A stretch of DNA of 64,000 bases from NCBI RefSeq assembly GCF_003202155.1, contig NZ_QFLI01000008.1, positions 186,001 through 250,000 on the forward strand, written 5' to 3'. Each line of letters begins with the position of its first letter. Positions within the stretch are counted from its first letter, which is position 1. The notes below the pieces were generated by a model. It saw nothing but the letters and a program-made list of their open reading frames with translations, was not told the origin of the DNA and did no database searches. Positions 52,876 to 61,468 of the stretch are shown in pieces. The position numbers and the translations under genes were made by a program. This DNA is from Marinifilum breve. Its GTDB lineage: Bacteria; Bacteroidota; Bacteroidia; Bacteroidales; Marinifilaceae.

Positions 52876-55854
52876 TCACACGTTCAGTAAAAAATCGATT
52901 AGATTTTCATCTCTTGTAAGATCAAACTTTTTCCGAAGTCTATATCGACTAATTTCAACTCCACGTACTGAGATATTCATTAAAGGCGCAATTTCCTTAG
53001 TTGATAAATTCATTCTTAAATAAGCGCACATACGAAGATCTTTCGGTGTTAATTGTGAGTAGGCATTCCTTAACCTCTTTAAGAAATTTTCGTGCACTTG
53101 GTCGAAGTGCAATTCGAACTGTTCCCAATCCTGATTACTATTAAATTCCGAATCTAAAGTTTTCATTAATTGTCTAACCTGCACCAAAGCGGTTGGATCC
53201 TTTATCTTCTTCAATGCTTTTTTAAGTTCTCCTACGGCATAAGAAAGAACCTCATTTTTATGAATGATATTCATAGTAGAACTTGCCAATTCTCGAGTTT
53301 TAAAATCCACTTCACTTTTTAACTTCTCATTTCTTAACTCTACAATTTCCCTCTCTGCAATTAATGCCTCTTCCCTAAATTTTTGTTCCTTAATTCTAAG
53401 TTCTTCCTCCTGCTGTTTCTCCAACTTTTGTTGCATCCTTTTCATTCTCAAACGAACCAATAAAATCACACCGTAAATGATAAGCATTGAAATGAATAGA
53501 TATACAAAATAAGCCAGTTTCGATCTGTACCATGGTGGCAGAATGATAAATTTAAACTCATCGGGAGCAGATTGCACACCGTATTGGTTTTTTGCCAACA
53601 CTCTAAACACATATTCTCCTTCTCTTAAATTGGTATATTCTTTACTAGTATTTGTCTCCCATATCGAAGTATCTTGATCAAATCCTTGTAGTTGATATTT
53701 ATAATTCACGAACTGTGCATGACTCGATTGCGGCGCACTAAACTGAAAAAGAATTTCATTATTCCTAAACTTTATATATTCTACTGAATTTTCCTTGTTT
53801 GTTTTGTTTCCTGCATAAATTACTGAATCTTGTGTTTTACCTTCAACTCGTACTTCTCGAATCAGAGTATGAAATGTATTTTCATATCTTTTTCGAATTT
53901 CTGGATTGTAGTGAACAAAACCATCTTCAGTAGCAATTAACACATTTCGCTTGTCTATTTCACACACATTTTCGAATGCTCCAATAAAAGAACCTCGTAT
54001 AGTAGAAAATGCCAATTCCTGCTTTGCATAGGTATTATCTACTTGTAATTTTAATATTCCAACTCTTTCATCCTGAAAATACCAAACATCACCATTTGAT
54101 TGCTGAAACAGCTTTGTAAGCTCTTTTTTCTTACCAAATAAATTATTTAATGAAGAATATACCTCAAACTTATTAAGCTCAGGAACAAACTTGTAAATTC
54201 CTTCATTTGTTGTAAAAACTTTTTCTCCTCTAATTTCATGAAGACCGACACTCAAATCAGAAGGGAGACCATCCTCCGATCCATATAAACGAACATTAAT
54301 ACAAGAATCCAAGGCATTATTCAACACAATCCTATAAATCCCTTTGTATCCATGACTCATCCAAATGCTATTGTCTGCTCCCCAAAGTAATTCTCTTGAA
54401 GATTCATTAAAACCACCTATCTTTTGTTTAAACTTCCATTTGTCTCTCTCTGAATCTCGTTCAAAAAGAATTAAGCCAGAATAAGTCCCTCCTATCATTT
54501 TATTCGGAAAATCCTTATGGTATAAATATTTCCAACCTCCTTCAACATCAGAAATTAATTCTCCACGATTCTTATCGATTCGAAATGTACCATTTGTATG
54601 TCCACAGATTAATTCTCCTCCAATTACCTCTAAACTCCAAACCTGTCCGGCAGTATTTGCAACTAGATTAAACTTCTCCTCAGCATCTAAAGTTGAATCT
54701 GAAAAATCATACTTTTGAGCAAACAAGCCCATATTCGTACCCAGATACAAGTATCCATTGTGATATATTGATGCATAACCAGTTCCTATATCCCTTATTC
54801 TTGGAAAGGTTGAAACAGGAGAACTAATTTCAAGATGATTAATTCCATTATCCAAACCCAGCCATAAATTCTCCTCCGAATCCTGAAATAAACTAAGTAT
54901 GGTATTATTCGGTAAACCTAAATCAGTATTGATATGTTGAATAATTTGTCCTTGCTTGTTTAGGATATACAATCCATTTCTAACCGTACCAAAAACAAAA
55001 TGCTTCTCATTAACAGCCAATCCTGAGTAGATCTGGTCTTTTACAAAGGACTTATTTACCTTTAAATCCCATACTTCTATAGAATCGGCGTTATAAATAA
55101 ATAAGCCATGCAGAGCTGTCGCAATTAGAAGTTCATCTTCTGAATAAGGTAACACACTTACTATTTCAAAATCTTTTAATTTTTCTCCATCTTCAACCAA
55201 TTGAAAATTCTGACCATTTAGCTTACAAAAACCTCTTTTGGGTACTTGAACGTAAAATTCATCGCCAACTACAAAACTCTGACGAAAGAGTTCACCATCA
55301 CCCAAGACAGATATCTTTCCATCTTTATAAAAGAATACCTTTTGAAAGCTATGAAATACAATGCCATTTTTATAAAGATAAATCTGCCATATTTCTTTAA
55401 AATCTCTATCTTTTTCAGGTACTAGACTTACCAGAGAATGAAAATTCAACTTCCCTTTTTCGTCGGGTTCTAAAAATCCAAACTCATTGTATGCTCCTAC
55501 ATATACTTTATCCGATTCATCAATAACCAAAGAACGAACCACGGAGTTATTTGGCATTTCAATCAAACGCCAATTCGTTCCATCAAACTCCAAAACACCT
55601 TCATTATTGGCAAAATACATCAAGCCTTTAGTAGATTGTGCAATATCCCAATTTTGTGTTCCCCCATGATATTCACTTCTTGGAAAGTTCTTTATAAAGG
55701 GAATTCCCTTGTTTTTTACCTTGGCTATACAGGAAAAATTTACAAGCAGCAACAGGAGTAGTATTGTAGTAGATTTATTCAAAGCAATGGTGATTTTGTT
55801 TATTGAAATATATAAGGTTTCATAAAAATATGCAAAGTTGATATAATACCACAA
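52876..55854 (-). CDS. Membrane-spanning Y_Y_Y / LuxR-type HTH regulator of PUL 2
   Basis: A regulator of up to 992 residues. After a hydrophobic leader come two-component-regulator propeller repeats (about 60-690, e.g. DLGLPNNTILSLFQDSEENL), a triple-tyrosine (Y_Y_Y) domain (about 700-765, NTSKEYTNLREGEYVFRVLA), one membrane helix (about 774-797), a coiled coil (about 800-870), and a C-terminal LuxR-like helix-turn-helix (LTPKDLRMCAYLRMNLSTKE, then IAPLMNISVRGVEISRYRLR). There is no histidine-kinase or receiver domain, so it is a one-component membrane sensor-activator. It should sense a periplasmic glucan fragment and switch on susC at 52565. The start is uncertain: the ATG at 55854 gives an odd leader; TTG at 55782 would give LNKSTTILLLLLLVNFSC, a better lipoprotein-like signal. 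Confidence 0.88.
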   Translation of the reverse strand: MWYYINFAYFYETLYISINKITIALNKSTTILLLLLLVNFSCIAKVKNKGIPFIKNFPRSEYHGGTQNWDIAQSTKGLMYFANNEGVLEFDGTNWRLIEMPNNSVVRSLVIDESDKVYVGAYNEFGFLEPDEKGKLNFHSLVSLVPEKDRDFKEIWQIYLYKNGIVFHSFQKVFFYKDGKISVLGDGELFRQSFVVGDEFYVQVPKRGFCKLNGQNFQLVEDGEKLKDFEIVSVLPYSEDELLIATALHGLFIYNADSIEVWDLKVNKSFVKDQIYSGLAVNEKHFVFGTVRNGLYILNKQGQIIQHINTDLGLPNNTILSLFQDSEENLWLGLDNGINHLEISSPVSTFPRIRDIGTGYASIYHNGYLYLGTNMGLFAQKYDFSDSTLDAEEKFNLVANTAGQVWSLEVIGGELICGHTNGTFRIDKNRGELISDVEGGWKYLYHKDFPNKMIGGTYSGLILFERDSERDKWKFKQKIGGFNESSRELLWGADNSIWMSHGYKGIYRIVLNNALDSCINVRLYGSEDGLPSDLSVGLHEIRGEKVFTTNEGIYKFVPELNKFEVYSSLNNLFGKKKELTKLFQQSNGDVWYFQDERVGILKLQVDNTYAKQELAFSTIRGSFIGAFENVCEIDKRNVLIATEDGFVHYNPEIRKRYENTFHTLIREVRVEGKTQDSVIYAGNKTNKENSVEYIKFRNNEILFQFSAPQSSHAQFVNYKYQLQGFDQDTSIWETNTSKEYTNLREGEYVFRVLAKNQYGVQSAPDEFKFIILPPWYRSKLAYFVYLFISMLIIYGVILLVRLRMKRMQQKLEKQQEEELRIKEQKFREEALIAEREIVELRNEKLKSEVDFKTRELASSTMNIIHKNEVLSYAVGELKKALKKIKDPTALVQVRQLMKTLDSEFNSNQDWEQFELHFDQVHENFLKRLRNAYSQLTPKDLRMCAYLRMNLSTKEIAPLMNISVRGVEISRYRLRKKFDLTRDENLIDFLLNV

Positions 55855-55897
55855 AACATCACAAATAATTTTTTTAAGCTATATCAAAGACTTTTAA

Positions 55898-56009
55898 TTA
55901 ACAACTCTTAACAACAACACGACACTACACAACGCACAATACGCTTAAAACATGAGTATTATAATAAACATGCAATTTTTAGCATTAACCTTATTTAACC
56001 TTGATTCAC
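55898..56009 (+). promoter_or_regulatory. TTAAC direct repeats with 10-base period before the beta-barrel gene
   Basis: TTAACAA occurs at 55898 and 55908. TTAAC occurs at 55985 and 55995, followed by TTCAC at 56005. Period is exactly ten bases within each group. OmpR-type regulators bind direct repeats of 10-11 bases, and one is encoded downstream at 60681. The second group ends about 33 bases before the -7 box at 56043, a usual activator position. Confidence 0.6.
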
Positions 56010-56042
56010 CTTAAATCAGTTAATAAAGTATGGAGGTGAACT

Positions 56043-56050
56043 TATCTTTG
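56043..56050 (+). promoter_or_regulatory. -7 box of the beta-barrel gene promoter
   Basis: TATCTTTG fits TAnnTTTG. Nineteen bases upstream is TTAA, not TTTG, as expected for an activator-dependent promoter. The ATG lies 25 bases downstream. Confidence 0.55.
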
Positions 56051-56074
56051 AATTGAATTTTAAAACGAAGATTA

Positions 56075-58828
56075 ATGTACAGAATTTTACTATCTATATT
56101 TTTCATCCTAACAGGATTATCACTATTTGCTCAAAAGAGTTATACCCTTACTGGCAAAGTATTGGACTCACAGGAAGAAGGTTCACTACCTGGAGCAACA
56201 GTTCTATTAATAAATAAATCAGATACCATTCAAAAAACAGGTACCATCACCAACGAATTGGGTAATTTCAATATAAAGGTAAAGCCAGGACAATATGATT
56301 TTCAGGTTTCTTTTATCGGCTATAAGGATGTAAAAAAATCAATCACCGTTGATAAAGCATCCATTGATTTAGGTCAGTTTAAATTGATTGAAAACACTGA
56401 ATTTCTTCAAGAAATTAATATCACAGAAACCTTACCGCCAACAAAACTTAAAGGCGACACTACAGTATTTAACCCAGATGCATTTAAAGTAAATCCAGAT
56501 GCTACTGCAGGGGAACTATTGGCCAAAATGCCTGGTTTTTACGAAATGGATGGTAAGCTTATTGTAGAAGGGCAAGAGGTTGCTGAAATATTGGTTGATG
56601 GGAAAAAATTTTTTGGGAACAATATGAATCAGGCTTTAGCAACTATTCCAAACGATGTAATTAAAAACATTGAGGTTTATGAATACAAAAGCGATGAAGA
56701 AAAGTTTACAGGTTTAAAAAGAAACGAAGAAGATAAAAAAACACTAAACATTGTTACCAATAAGAAAAATAAAAGACTTGTTTTTGGTGATGTGGCTGCA
56801 GGATTTGGGAAAGATAACAGGTATGGCTTCGATGGGAACATTAACAGTTTTTCAGATAACAATAGCATTACAATTACTGCAAAGTCAAGAGATGTAAATG
56901 CCCCTCTAAAATTAAGCAACAGAAATTTTGGAAATAGAAGCATTGATGGAAATGACATTCAGGATGACTCTTTTGGGATCAACTTTGTAAATTCGAAAAA
57001 TAAAAATGACATTGAATTTAGCTACGAATATGGCAATCAAAAATATGAAAACAAAAGTAGTAGCGTAAGAACCTATACATCTGATGCTCTAGCAGGTCAA
57101 GTTCAAAATTCAACAAACCAATCAACCAATGACAACAATAATCACCGTATTAACCTGAGAGTATCATTAAACTCCAGTCCGAAAAACAGGTTAATGCTGA
57201 ACACTAATATTTCTACAAATGATGGTGAATCAAATTCCAATTCTATTTCGGATACCAAATTAAATGGTAATCCTTTAAACTCGAGCAACAATCAAAACTC
57301 ATCAGATAATAAAGATTACTCAATATACCAATCCGTAAACTATTCAAAAAACTTAGGCAAAAAAGGTCGTTCCTTGAATTTAAATGCCGGATTTAATTAC
57401 TCCAACAATGAATCAGATGGCAAACAATTGTCCGAAACTTTAAATGAAAACAATGAAGTAAGCCAAAGTATTAATCGAATTTCAGATTCTAAAAGGAAAA
57501 ACTCAGGTGTTGATGCTGGAATATCGCTTAGCGAACCTATTGGCGAAAAAGGATTTGCCAGTTTAGGATATCGTTTTAATTATAACGAACAAAAATCCGA
57601 TAAATACGGATATAATTTTAATGAAAGTGAAAACTCATATAGCGATTTAGATGAACTAACCACCAATAATTTTGAAAACTCAAGTATTAAAAATGCGGGA
57701 AGATTTTCTTATAACCTTAATGGTAAAACTCATGGTTTTAGCTTAGGAGCAGATTTTGAGATGACTACGCTTAAAAATGAAGAATCATTCCCGAATAAAA
57801 CAGATTTTAATAAGGATTTCTTCTCATTCAAGCCATATGTTAGGTATTCTCTTAATTTAAAGAATCAAAAAAGAATCAACTTGAACTACATGTCACGAAC
57901 AATGACTCCAAACATTCGCGATTTACAAGAAGTTGTTGACCTTTCAAATCCATTATACATTACAACAGGTAATTCTGAGTTAGAGCAATCAAGATCTCAC
58001 ACTTTAATGGCTCTTTATTCAGCATCAAACATGAAAAAAGGAAGCCATTTGTCCATTCATGCAATGGCAACCTCAACAAACAATACTGTTGGTAGAAGAA
58101 CAATTGTTGCAGCTAAGGATACAACCATAAATGGTAAGTACTTTTTACCTGCAGGAGGACAATTTTCAGAACCTGTAAACCTTGATGGTCAATATTCAAT
58201 AGGAACAAGTATTTCGTATAGCTTTCCTCTTAAAAAGTTAAAGTCTAAACTGAACATCAACACAAGAGGTCGATTCTCTCACAATCCTACTTTTGTTAAT
58301 GATAAAAAGGCATATACTGATTCGTGGAACTTGAATCATGGAATGACACTTAGTTCGAACATTAATGAAAAAATAGATTTTACATTCACCAGCTCAAGCA
58401 ACTATCAAAAATCCAATAATACATCAAACTCTGGTTCTGAATATTTATCTCAAACCACCTCATTAAACATGTATTGGAATTTCTATAAAGATTTGGTTTT
58501 TAGAACAAATGCAAGCAACAATTATCAAAATAACTTTTCTACCAACGATGTGGATAGCTTTTGGCATCTAAACCTTGGCATATCTACCAAAGTATTTAAA
58601 AATAAACGTGGTGAATTATCATTTACAGCTTATGATATCTTAAGCAAAGAGGATGAAAGATCTCACTATGTTAATGACCTATATACTGCAGATTATTACA
58701 CCAACAAATTGAATAAGTTCTACATCCTTACTTTTAGTTACAAACTAAGAGATGGTAAAGGTAAAGGAAGAAAGCATAGAGGAGGACATGGTATGTATCC
58801 TGGTTATGGCAATTACATGATGATGTAA
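56075..58828 (+). CDS. Outer-membrane beta-barrel protein with carboxypeptidase-like N-terminal domain
   Basis: A 917-residue outer-membrane protein. Signal peptide MYRILLSIFFILTGLSLFAQ, a carboxypeptidase regulatory-like domain (about 22-105, LTGKVLDSQEEGSLPGATVL), a plug-like region with ATAGELLAKMPGFYEMDGKL and VAEILVDGKKFFGNN, and a long barrel of the OMP_b-brl_3 type rich in Asn and Ser. It is like TonB-dependent receptors but lacks a SusD partner. The C-terminus ends in an unusual Gly/His/Met-rich tail (KGRKHRGGHGMYPGYGNYMM) instead of a closing aromatic strand. It precedes a sensor kinase and a response regulator on the same strand. The substrate is unknown; export, metal or peptide roles are all possible. 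Confidence 0.85.
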   Translation: MYRILLSIFFILTGLSLFAQKSYTLTGKVLDSQEEGSLPGATVLLINKSDTIQKTGTITNELGNFNIKVKPGQYDFQVSFIGYKDVKKSITVDKASIDLGQFKLIENTEFLQEINITETLPPTKLKGDTTVFNPDAFKVNPDATAGELLAKMPGFYEMDGKLIVEGQEVAEILVDGKKFFGNNMNQALATIPNDVIKNIEVYEYKSDEEKFTGLKRNEEDKKTLNIVTNKKNKRLVFGDVAAGFGKDNRYGFDGNINSFSDNNSITITAKSRDVNAPLKLSNRNFGNRSIDGNDIQDDSFGINFVNSKNKNDIEFSYEYGNQKYENKSSSVRTYTSDALAGQVQNSTNQSTNDNNNHRINLRVSLNSSPKNRLMLNTNISTNDGESNSNSISDTKLNGNPLNSSNNQNSSDNKDYSIYQSVNYSKNLGKKGRSLNLNAGFNYSNNESDGKQLSETLNENNEVSQSINRISDSKRKNSGVDAGISLSEPIGEKGFASLGYRFNYNEQKSDKYGYNFNESENSYSDLDELTTNNFENSSIKNAGRFSYNLNGKTHGFSLGADFEMTTLKNEESFPNKTDFNKDFFSFKPYVRYSLNLKNQKRINLNYMSRTMTPNIRDLQEVVDLSNPLYITTGNSELEQSRSHTLMALYSASNMKKGSHLSIHAMATSTNNTVGRRTIVAAKDTTINGKYFLPAGGQFSEPVNLDGQYSIGTSISYSFPLKKLKSKLNINTRGRFSHNPTFVNDKKAYTDSWNLNHGMTLSSNINEKIDFTFTSSSNYQKSNNTSNSGSEYLSQTTSLNMYWNFYKDLVFRTNASNNYQNNFSTNDVDSFWHLNLGISTKVFKNKRGELSFTAYDILSKEDERSHYVNDLYTADYYTNKLNKFYILTFSYKLRDGKGKGRKHRGGHGMYPGYGNYMMM

Positions 58829-58884
58829 TGCCATCAACATTATAGAACAAAATTATTTTCTTTTAAATTTTCATAGTCAATATT

Positions 58885-58911
58885 GGCCATTCCGAAAGGA
58901 ATGGTCTTTTT
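58885..58911 (+). terminator. Rho-independent terminator behind the beta-barrel gene
   Basis: GGCCATTCC (58885-58893), loop GAAA, GGAATGGTC (58898-58906), then five T. It separates the beta-barrel gene from the kinase gene. Confidence 0.9.
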
Positions 58912-58965
58912 CAATTAAGAGAATTCACTTCTAACCAATCATAAGCAAGATTTCATTGTAATTTG

Positions 58966-59017
58966 GTTAATTAAAGTTAACAATTCACTCATGTACTACT
59001 GAAAGCCAGTATATTTG
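58966..59017 (+). promoter_or_regulatory. Promoter of the kinase gene with phased GTTAA repeats
   Basis: GTTAA occurs at 58966 and 58976, a 10-base period, and TATATTTG (TAnnTTTG) lies at 59010-59017. There is no TTTG at -33. The distance from repeats to -7 box is about the same as in front of the gene at 56075, which suggests one activator. The -7 box ends only 4 bases before the ATG at 59022, so the transcript would be leaderless or translation starts further in. Confidence 0.5.
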
Positions 59018-59021
59018 TCAC

Positions 59022-60512
59022 ATGCCTAAGGATAGATTAAATAGAAAGAAATTTAGAATCATTTCGCCAATGGTTTTAAGTATGTTTTTACTGGTAACCT
59101 TTGTTGGATACTGGTTGCATTCTCAGTACAATAATGAAAAGAAAAACCTACAAGCAGATTTATCCCGACTTTATCATGTATCCCTAAATGATGGTGAATT
59201 TATCTTTTTCTATAAAAATGTGGTAAAACCTGCCTTAAACTATAAAGACACTACCAATTACGATAAGTTAAAAATTGGGACTGAAAAGACAAGTGCCGAG
59301 TTTAAAAAGGCTTACATTAAAGAATTAAAGACATATTTAGATACCAATCAGAACTATCTAAACATTTTTAAGGCAATTGATACAAACACATTAATTCCTG
59401 ATAGTTTAAGAGAAGAAAGACAGTTTGAAATTTTAAGATTAGGATATCGCTATCAAATCTATCCCTCACAAATTCTGTACACTCAAAGACAGAATGCAAA
59501 TGACACCACCTCACAGTTTTTTAGAAGTTTATTCTTAAAAAATGTAGAGAATAAATTTCCAAGTCTAAAAGCAGATCGCGAAGAGGAGATCGACAGAGAA
59601 GATATTGAATTGCTCGAAAAAACAAACCACGAATCACTAAGAAGAGGAAGATTGGGTTTAATAATATATTCCCATAGGTACTCTAAGGCAAAAGTGATGT
59701 ACTTTGAAAATTATTTCTTTCACCTTATTACAGAAATTCTTGCTCAAATTGCATTTGGTATTGTATTAATTGGTTTGTCTGTATTCGCGCTTGTTTTTGC
59801 ATATCGTTCATATCTAACACAAGCAAAATTGAATATGCTTCGCTCCGATTTTGTAAGCAATATTACTCATGAATTGAAAATTCCTGTATCCACGGCTAAA
59901 GCTGCTATGGAAGCCATTCTAAATTACGGCATTACCGACGATAAAGAAAAGACCAAGTCTTACCTTAAAATGGTAGCTTTGGAAATGAATCGATTGGATA
60001 GTCTTACTTCAAGGGTGTTGGAACATTCGAAATTAGAATCGAATCAACATCTTTTAAGAAAGGAAGAAACCAATTTGAATGAGTTTATTAAAAGAATTGT
60101 AGAATCGGTTGAATTGTTTCATGCTGATACCATAAATATCAAATTCATGAATCCTTCTGAAAATATTAATATTCCAATCGACCAGGTTTACATTGAAGGT
60201 GTAATTCGCAACCTTATTGAGAATAGTAAAAAATATGGAGGAAAGGATGTTAGTATTGTTGTCAACCTTTGGCAGCAAGGCCTGCATGTTTATGTATCGG
60301 TTATTGATAATGGACCTGGAATTCCAAAAGAATATTTAAATAAAGTGTTCGATAGATTTTTCAGGGTTCCTACTGGTGACCAACACAATGTAAAAGGCTT
60401 TGGCTTAGGATTGAGCTTTGCCGCATTGGTGATGAAACAACACAATGGATCGATTTCAGCAAATAATCTTTCTGAAAAAGGCTGTGAATTTAAATTAGAG
60501 TTTCCAGCGTGA
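59022..60512 (+). CDS. Sensor histidine kinase
   Basis: A 496-residue inner-membrane kinase. Helix 1 at about 14-33, an extracytoplasmic part of about 200 residues without a recognised domain, helix 2 at about 236-262, then HisKA with the phospho-accepting histidine in VSNITHELKIPVST (H283) and HATPase_c with the N box (RNLIENSKKYG), DNGPGIP and GFGLGLSFAALVMKQHNG. It would phosphorylate the response regulator at 60681. Kinase and regulator are separated by a heptamer repeat. The context suggests it senses a state of the outer membrane or of the barrel protein upstream; this is inference. Confidence 0.93.
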   Translation: MPKDRLNRKKFRIISPMVLSMFLLVTFVGYWLHSQYNNEKKNLQADLSRLYHVSLNDGEFIFFYKNVVKPALNYKDTTNYDKLKIGTEKTSAEFKKAYIKELKTYLDTNQNYLNIFKAIDTNTLIPDSLREERQFEILRLGYRYQIYPSQILYTQRQNANDTTSQFFRSLFLKNVENKFPSLKADREEEIDREDIELLEKTNHESLRRGRLGLIIYSHRYSKAKVMYFENYFFHLITEILAQIAFGIVLIGLSVFALVFAYRSYLTQAKLNMLRSDFVSNITHELKIPVSTAKAAMEAILNYGITDDKEKTKSYLKMVALEMNRLDSLTSRVLEHSKLESNQHLLRKEETNLNEFIKRIVESVELFHADTINIKFMNPSENINIPIDQVYIEGVIRNLIENSKKYGGKDVSIVVNLWQQGLHVYVSVIDNGPGIPKEYLNKVFDRFFRVPTGDQHNVKGFGLGLSFAALVMKQHNGSISANNLSEKGCEFKLEFPA

Positions 60513-60513
60513 A

Positions 60514-60562
60514 CAGTAAGCAGTAAGCAGTAAGCAGTAAGCAGTAAGCAGTAAGCAGTAAG
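60514..60562 (+). repeat. Perfect tandem repeat CAGTAAG, seven copies
   Basis: Seven exact copies of the 7-base unit start one base behind the TGA of the kinase gene. Heptamers keep changing frame, so a change in copy number would alter the kinase-regulator spacing but not the proteins. Role unknown. Confidence 0.95.
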
Positions 60563-60680
60563 CAAAGTTAAAAGAATCGCACGCAACTGATAACTGAATT
60601 TTAAGCATTATTAACAATATCAAATCCATCTATTCTTCCTACATTTTCTTATCTTGCAGGGCACTCAAGCTAAGATAATC

Positions 60681-61394
60681 ATGAATAAAACTAAGATACT
60701 TTACGTTGAAGACGAACCTAATTTGGGGCAAATTGTTTACGACTCCTTGATTTTAAAAGGATTTGATATTATTTGGGAAACAGATGGAGCACAGGTAATG
60801 TCGAAATTTCATGATTTTACTCCTGATATTTGTGTGCTGGATATTATGCTGCCAAATGTTGATGGATATCAGCTTTGTGAGCACATCAGATCTAAATTTC
60901 CAACTCTTCCAATTATTTTTCTTACGGCTAAAACGGAAACTCCCGATCTTGTAAAAGGATTTGAAGCTGGTGGTACAGATTATATACGCAAACCATTTAG
61001 CATTGAAGAATTGGTGATTCGAATAGATAACCAATTAAAGCTGCATGGCATTGGCGAAAATAAAGAAATAACAAAGGAGCAAAAAATTGAGCTTGATGAA
61101 ATTAAATTAGGGACTTACACCTATTTCCCTAAGAGGTATGAACTAATCACTCCTTCAAAAACCATTAACCTTTCGAATCGTGAAGGTGAATTGCTTAAGA
61201 AACTCACCGAAATGGGAAGTAAGGTAGTGGAACGAAAAGACATTTTAATGCAGGTTTGGGGAGACGATTCTTTCTTTAATTCCCGCAATCTTGATGTATA
61301 CATTAAAAAGCTTCGCAACTACTTTAACGAAGACGAAAACATTGAAATTCAAACTCTGCGCGGGAGAGGATATTTGTTTTTGGTCAAGTTATAA
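60681..61394 (+). CDS. OmpR/PhoB-type response regulator
   Basis: A response regulator of about 237 residues. The receiver domain has the acidic pair in LYVEDEPN, the phosphorylated aspartate in CVLDIMLPNVDGY (D54 counted from this start), IFLTAKTET and the lysine in YIRKPFS. The C-terminal winged helix shows NLSNREGELLKKLTEMGS, VVERKDILMQVWGDD and the recognition part SRNLDVYIKKLRNYF. I chose ATG at 60681 (MNKTKILYVEDE); the TTG at 60654 would add nine residues that are not part of the fold. It is the partner of the kinase at 59022 and the natural candidate to bind the TTAAC repeats upstream of the barrel and kinase genes. Confidence 0.93.
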   Translation: MNKTKILYVEDEPNLGQIVYDSLILKGFDIIWETDGAQVMSKFHDFTPDICVLDIMLPNVDGYQLCEHIRSKFPTLPIIFLTAKTETPDLVKGFEAGGTDYIRKPFSIEELVIRIDNQLKLHGIGENKEITKEQKIELDEIKLGTYTYFPKRYELITPSKTINLSNREGELLKKLTEMGSKVVERKDILMQVWGDDSFFNSRNLDVYIKKLRNYFNEDENIEIQTLRGRGYLFLVKL

Positions 61395-61409
61395 TTCAAA
61401 CTAAAAGTC

Positions 61410-61443
61410 AAAAAACCGGCTGCTTTAATAAAAACAACCGGTA
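61410..61443 (-). terminator. Terminator behind the TonB-dependent receptor
   Basis: On the minus strand ACCGGTTG pairs with CAGCCGGT around a T/A-rich loop, then TTTTTT. It lies about 25 bases behind the stop at 61469. Confidence 0.75.
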
Positions 61444-61468
61444 AGATGCGTATTAAATTGGTACTCCA

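Noticed and set aside
60514-60562. CRISPR-like repeat
   Set aside because: The unit is seven bases in direct tandem without spacers and no cas gene is near; it is a simple sequence repeat.
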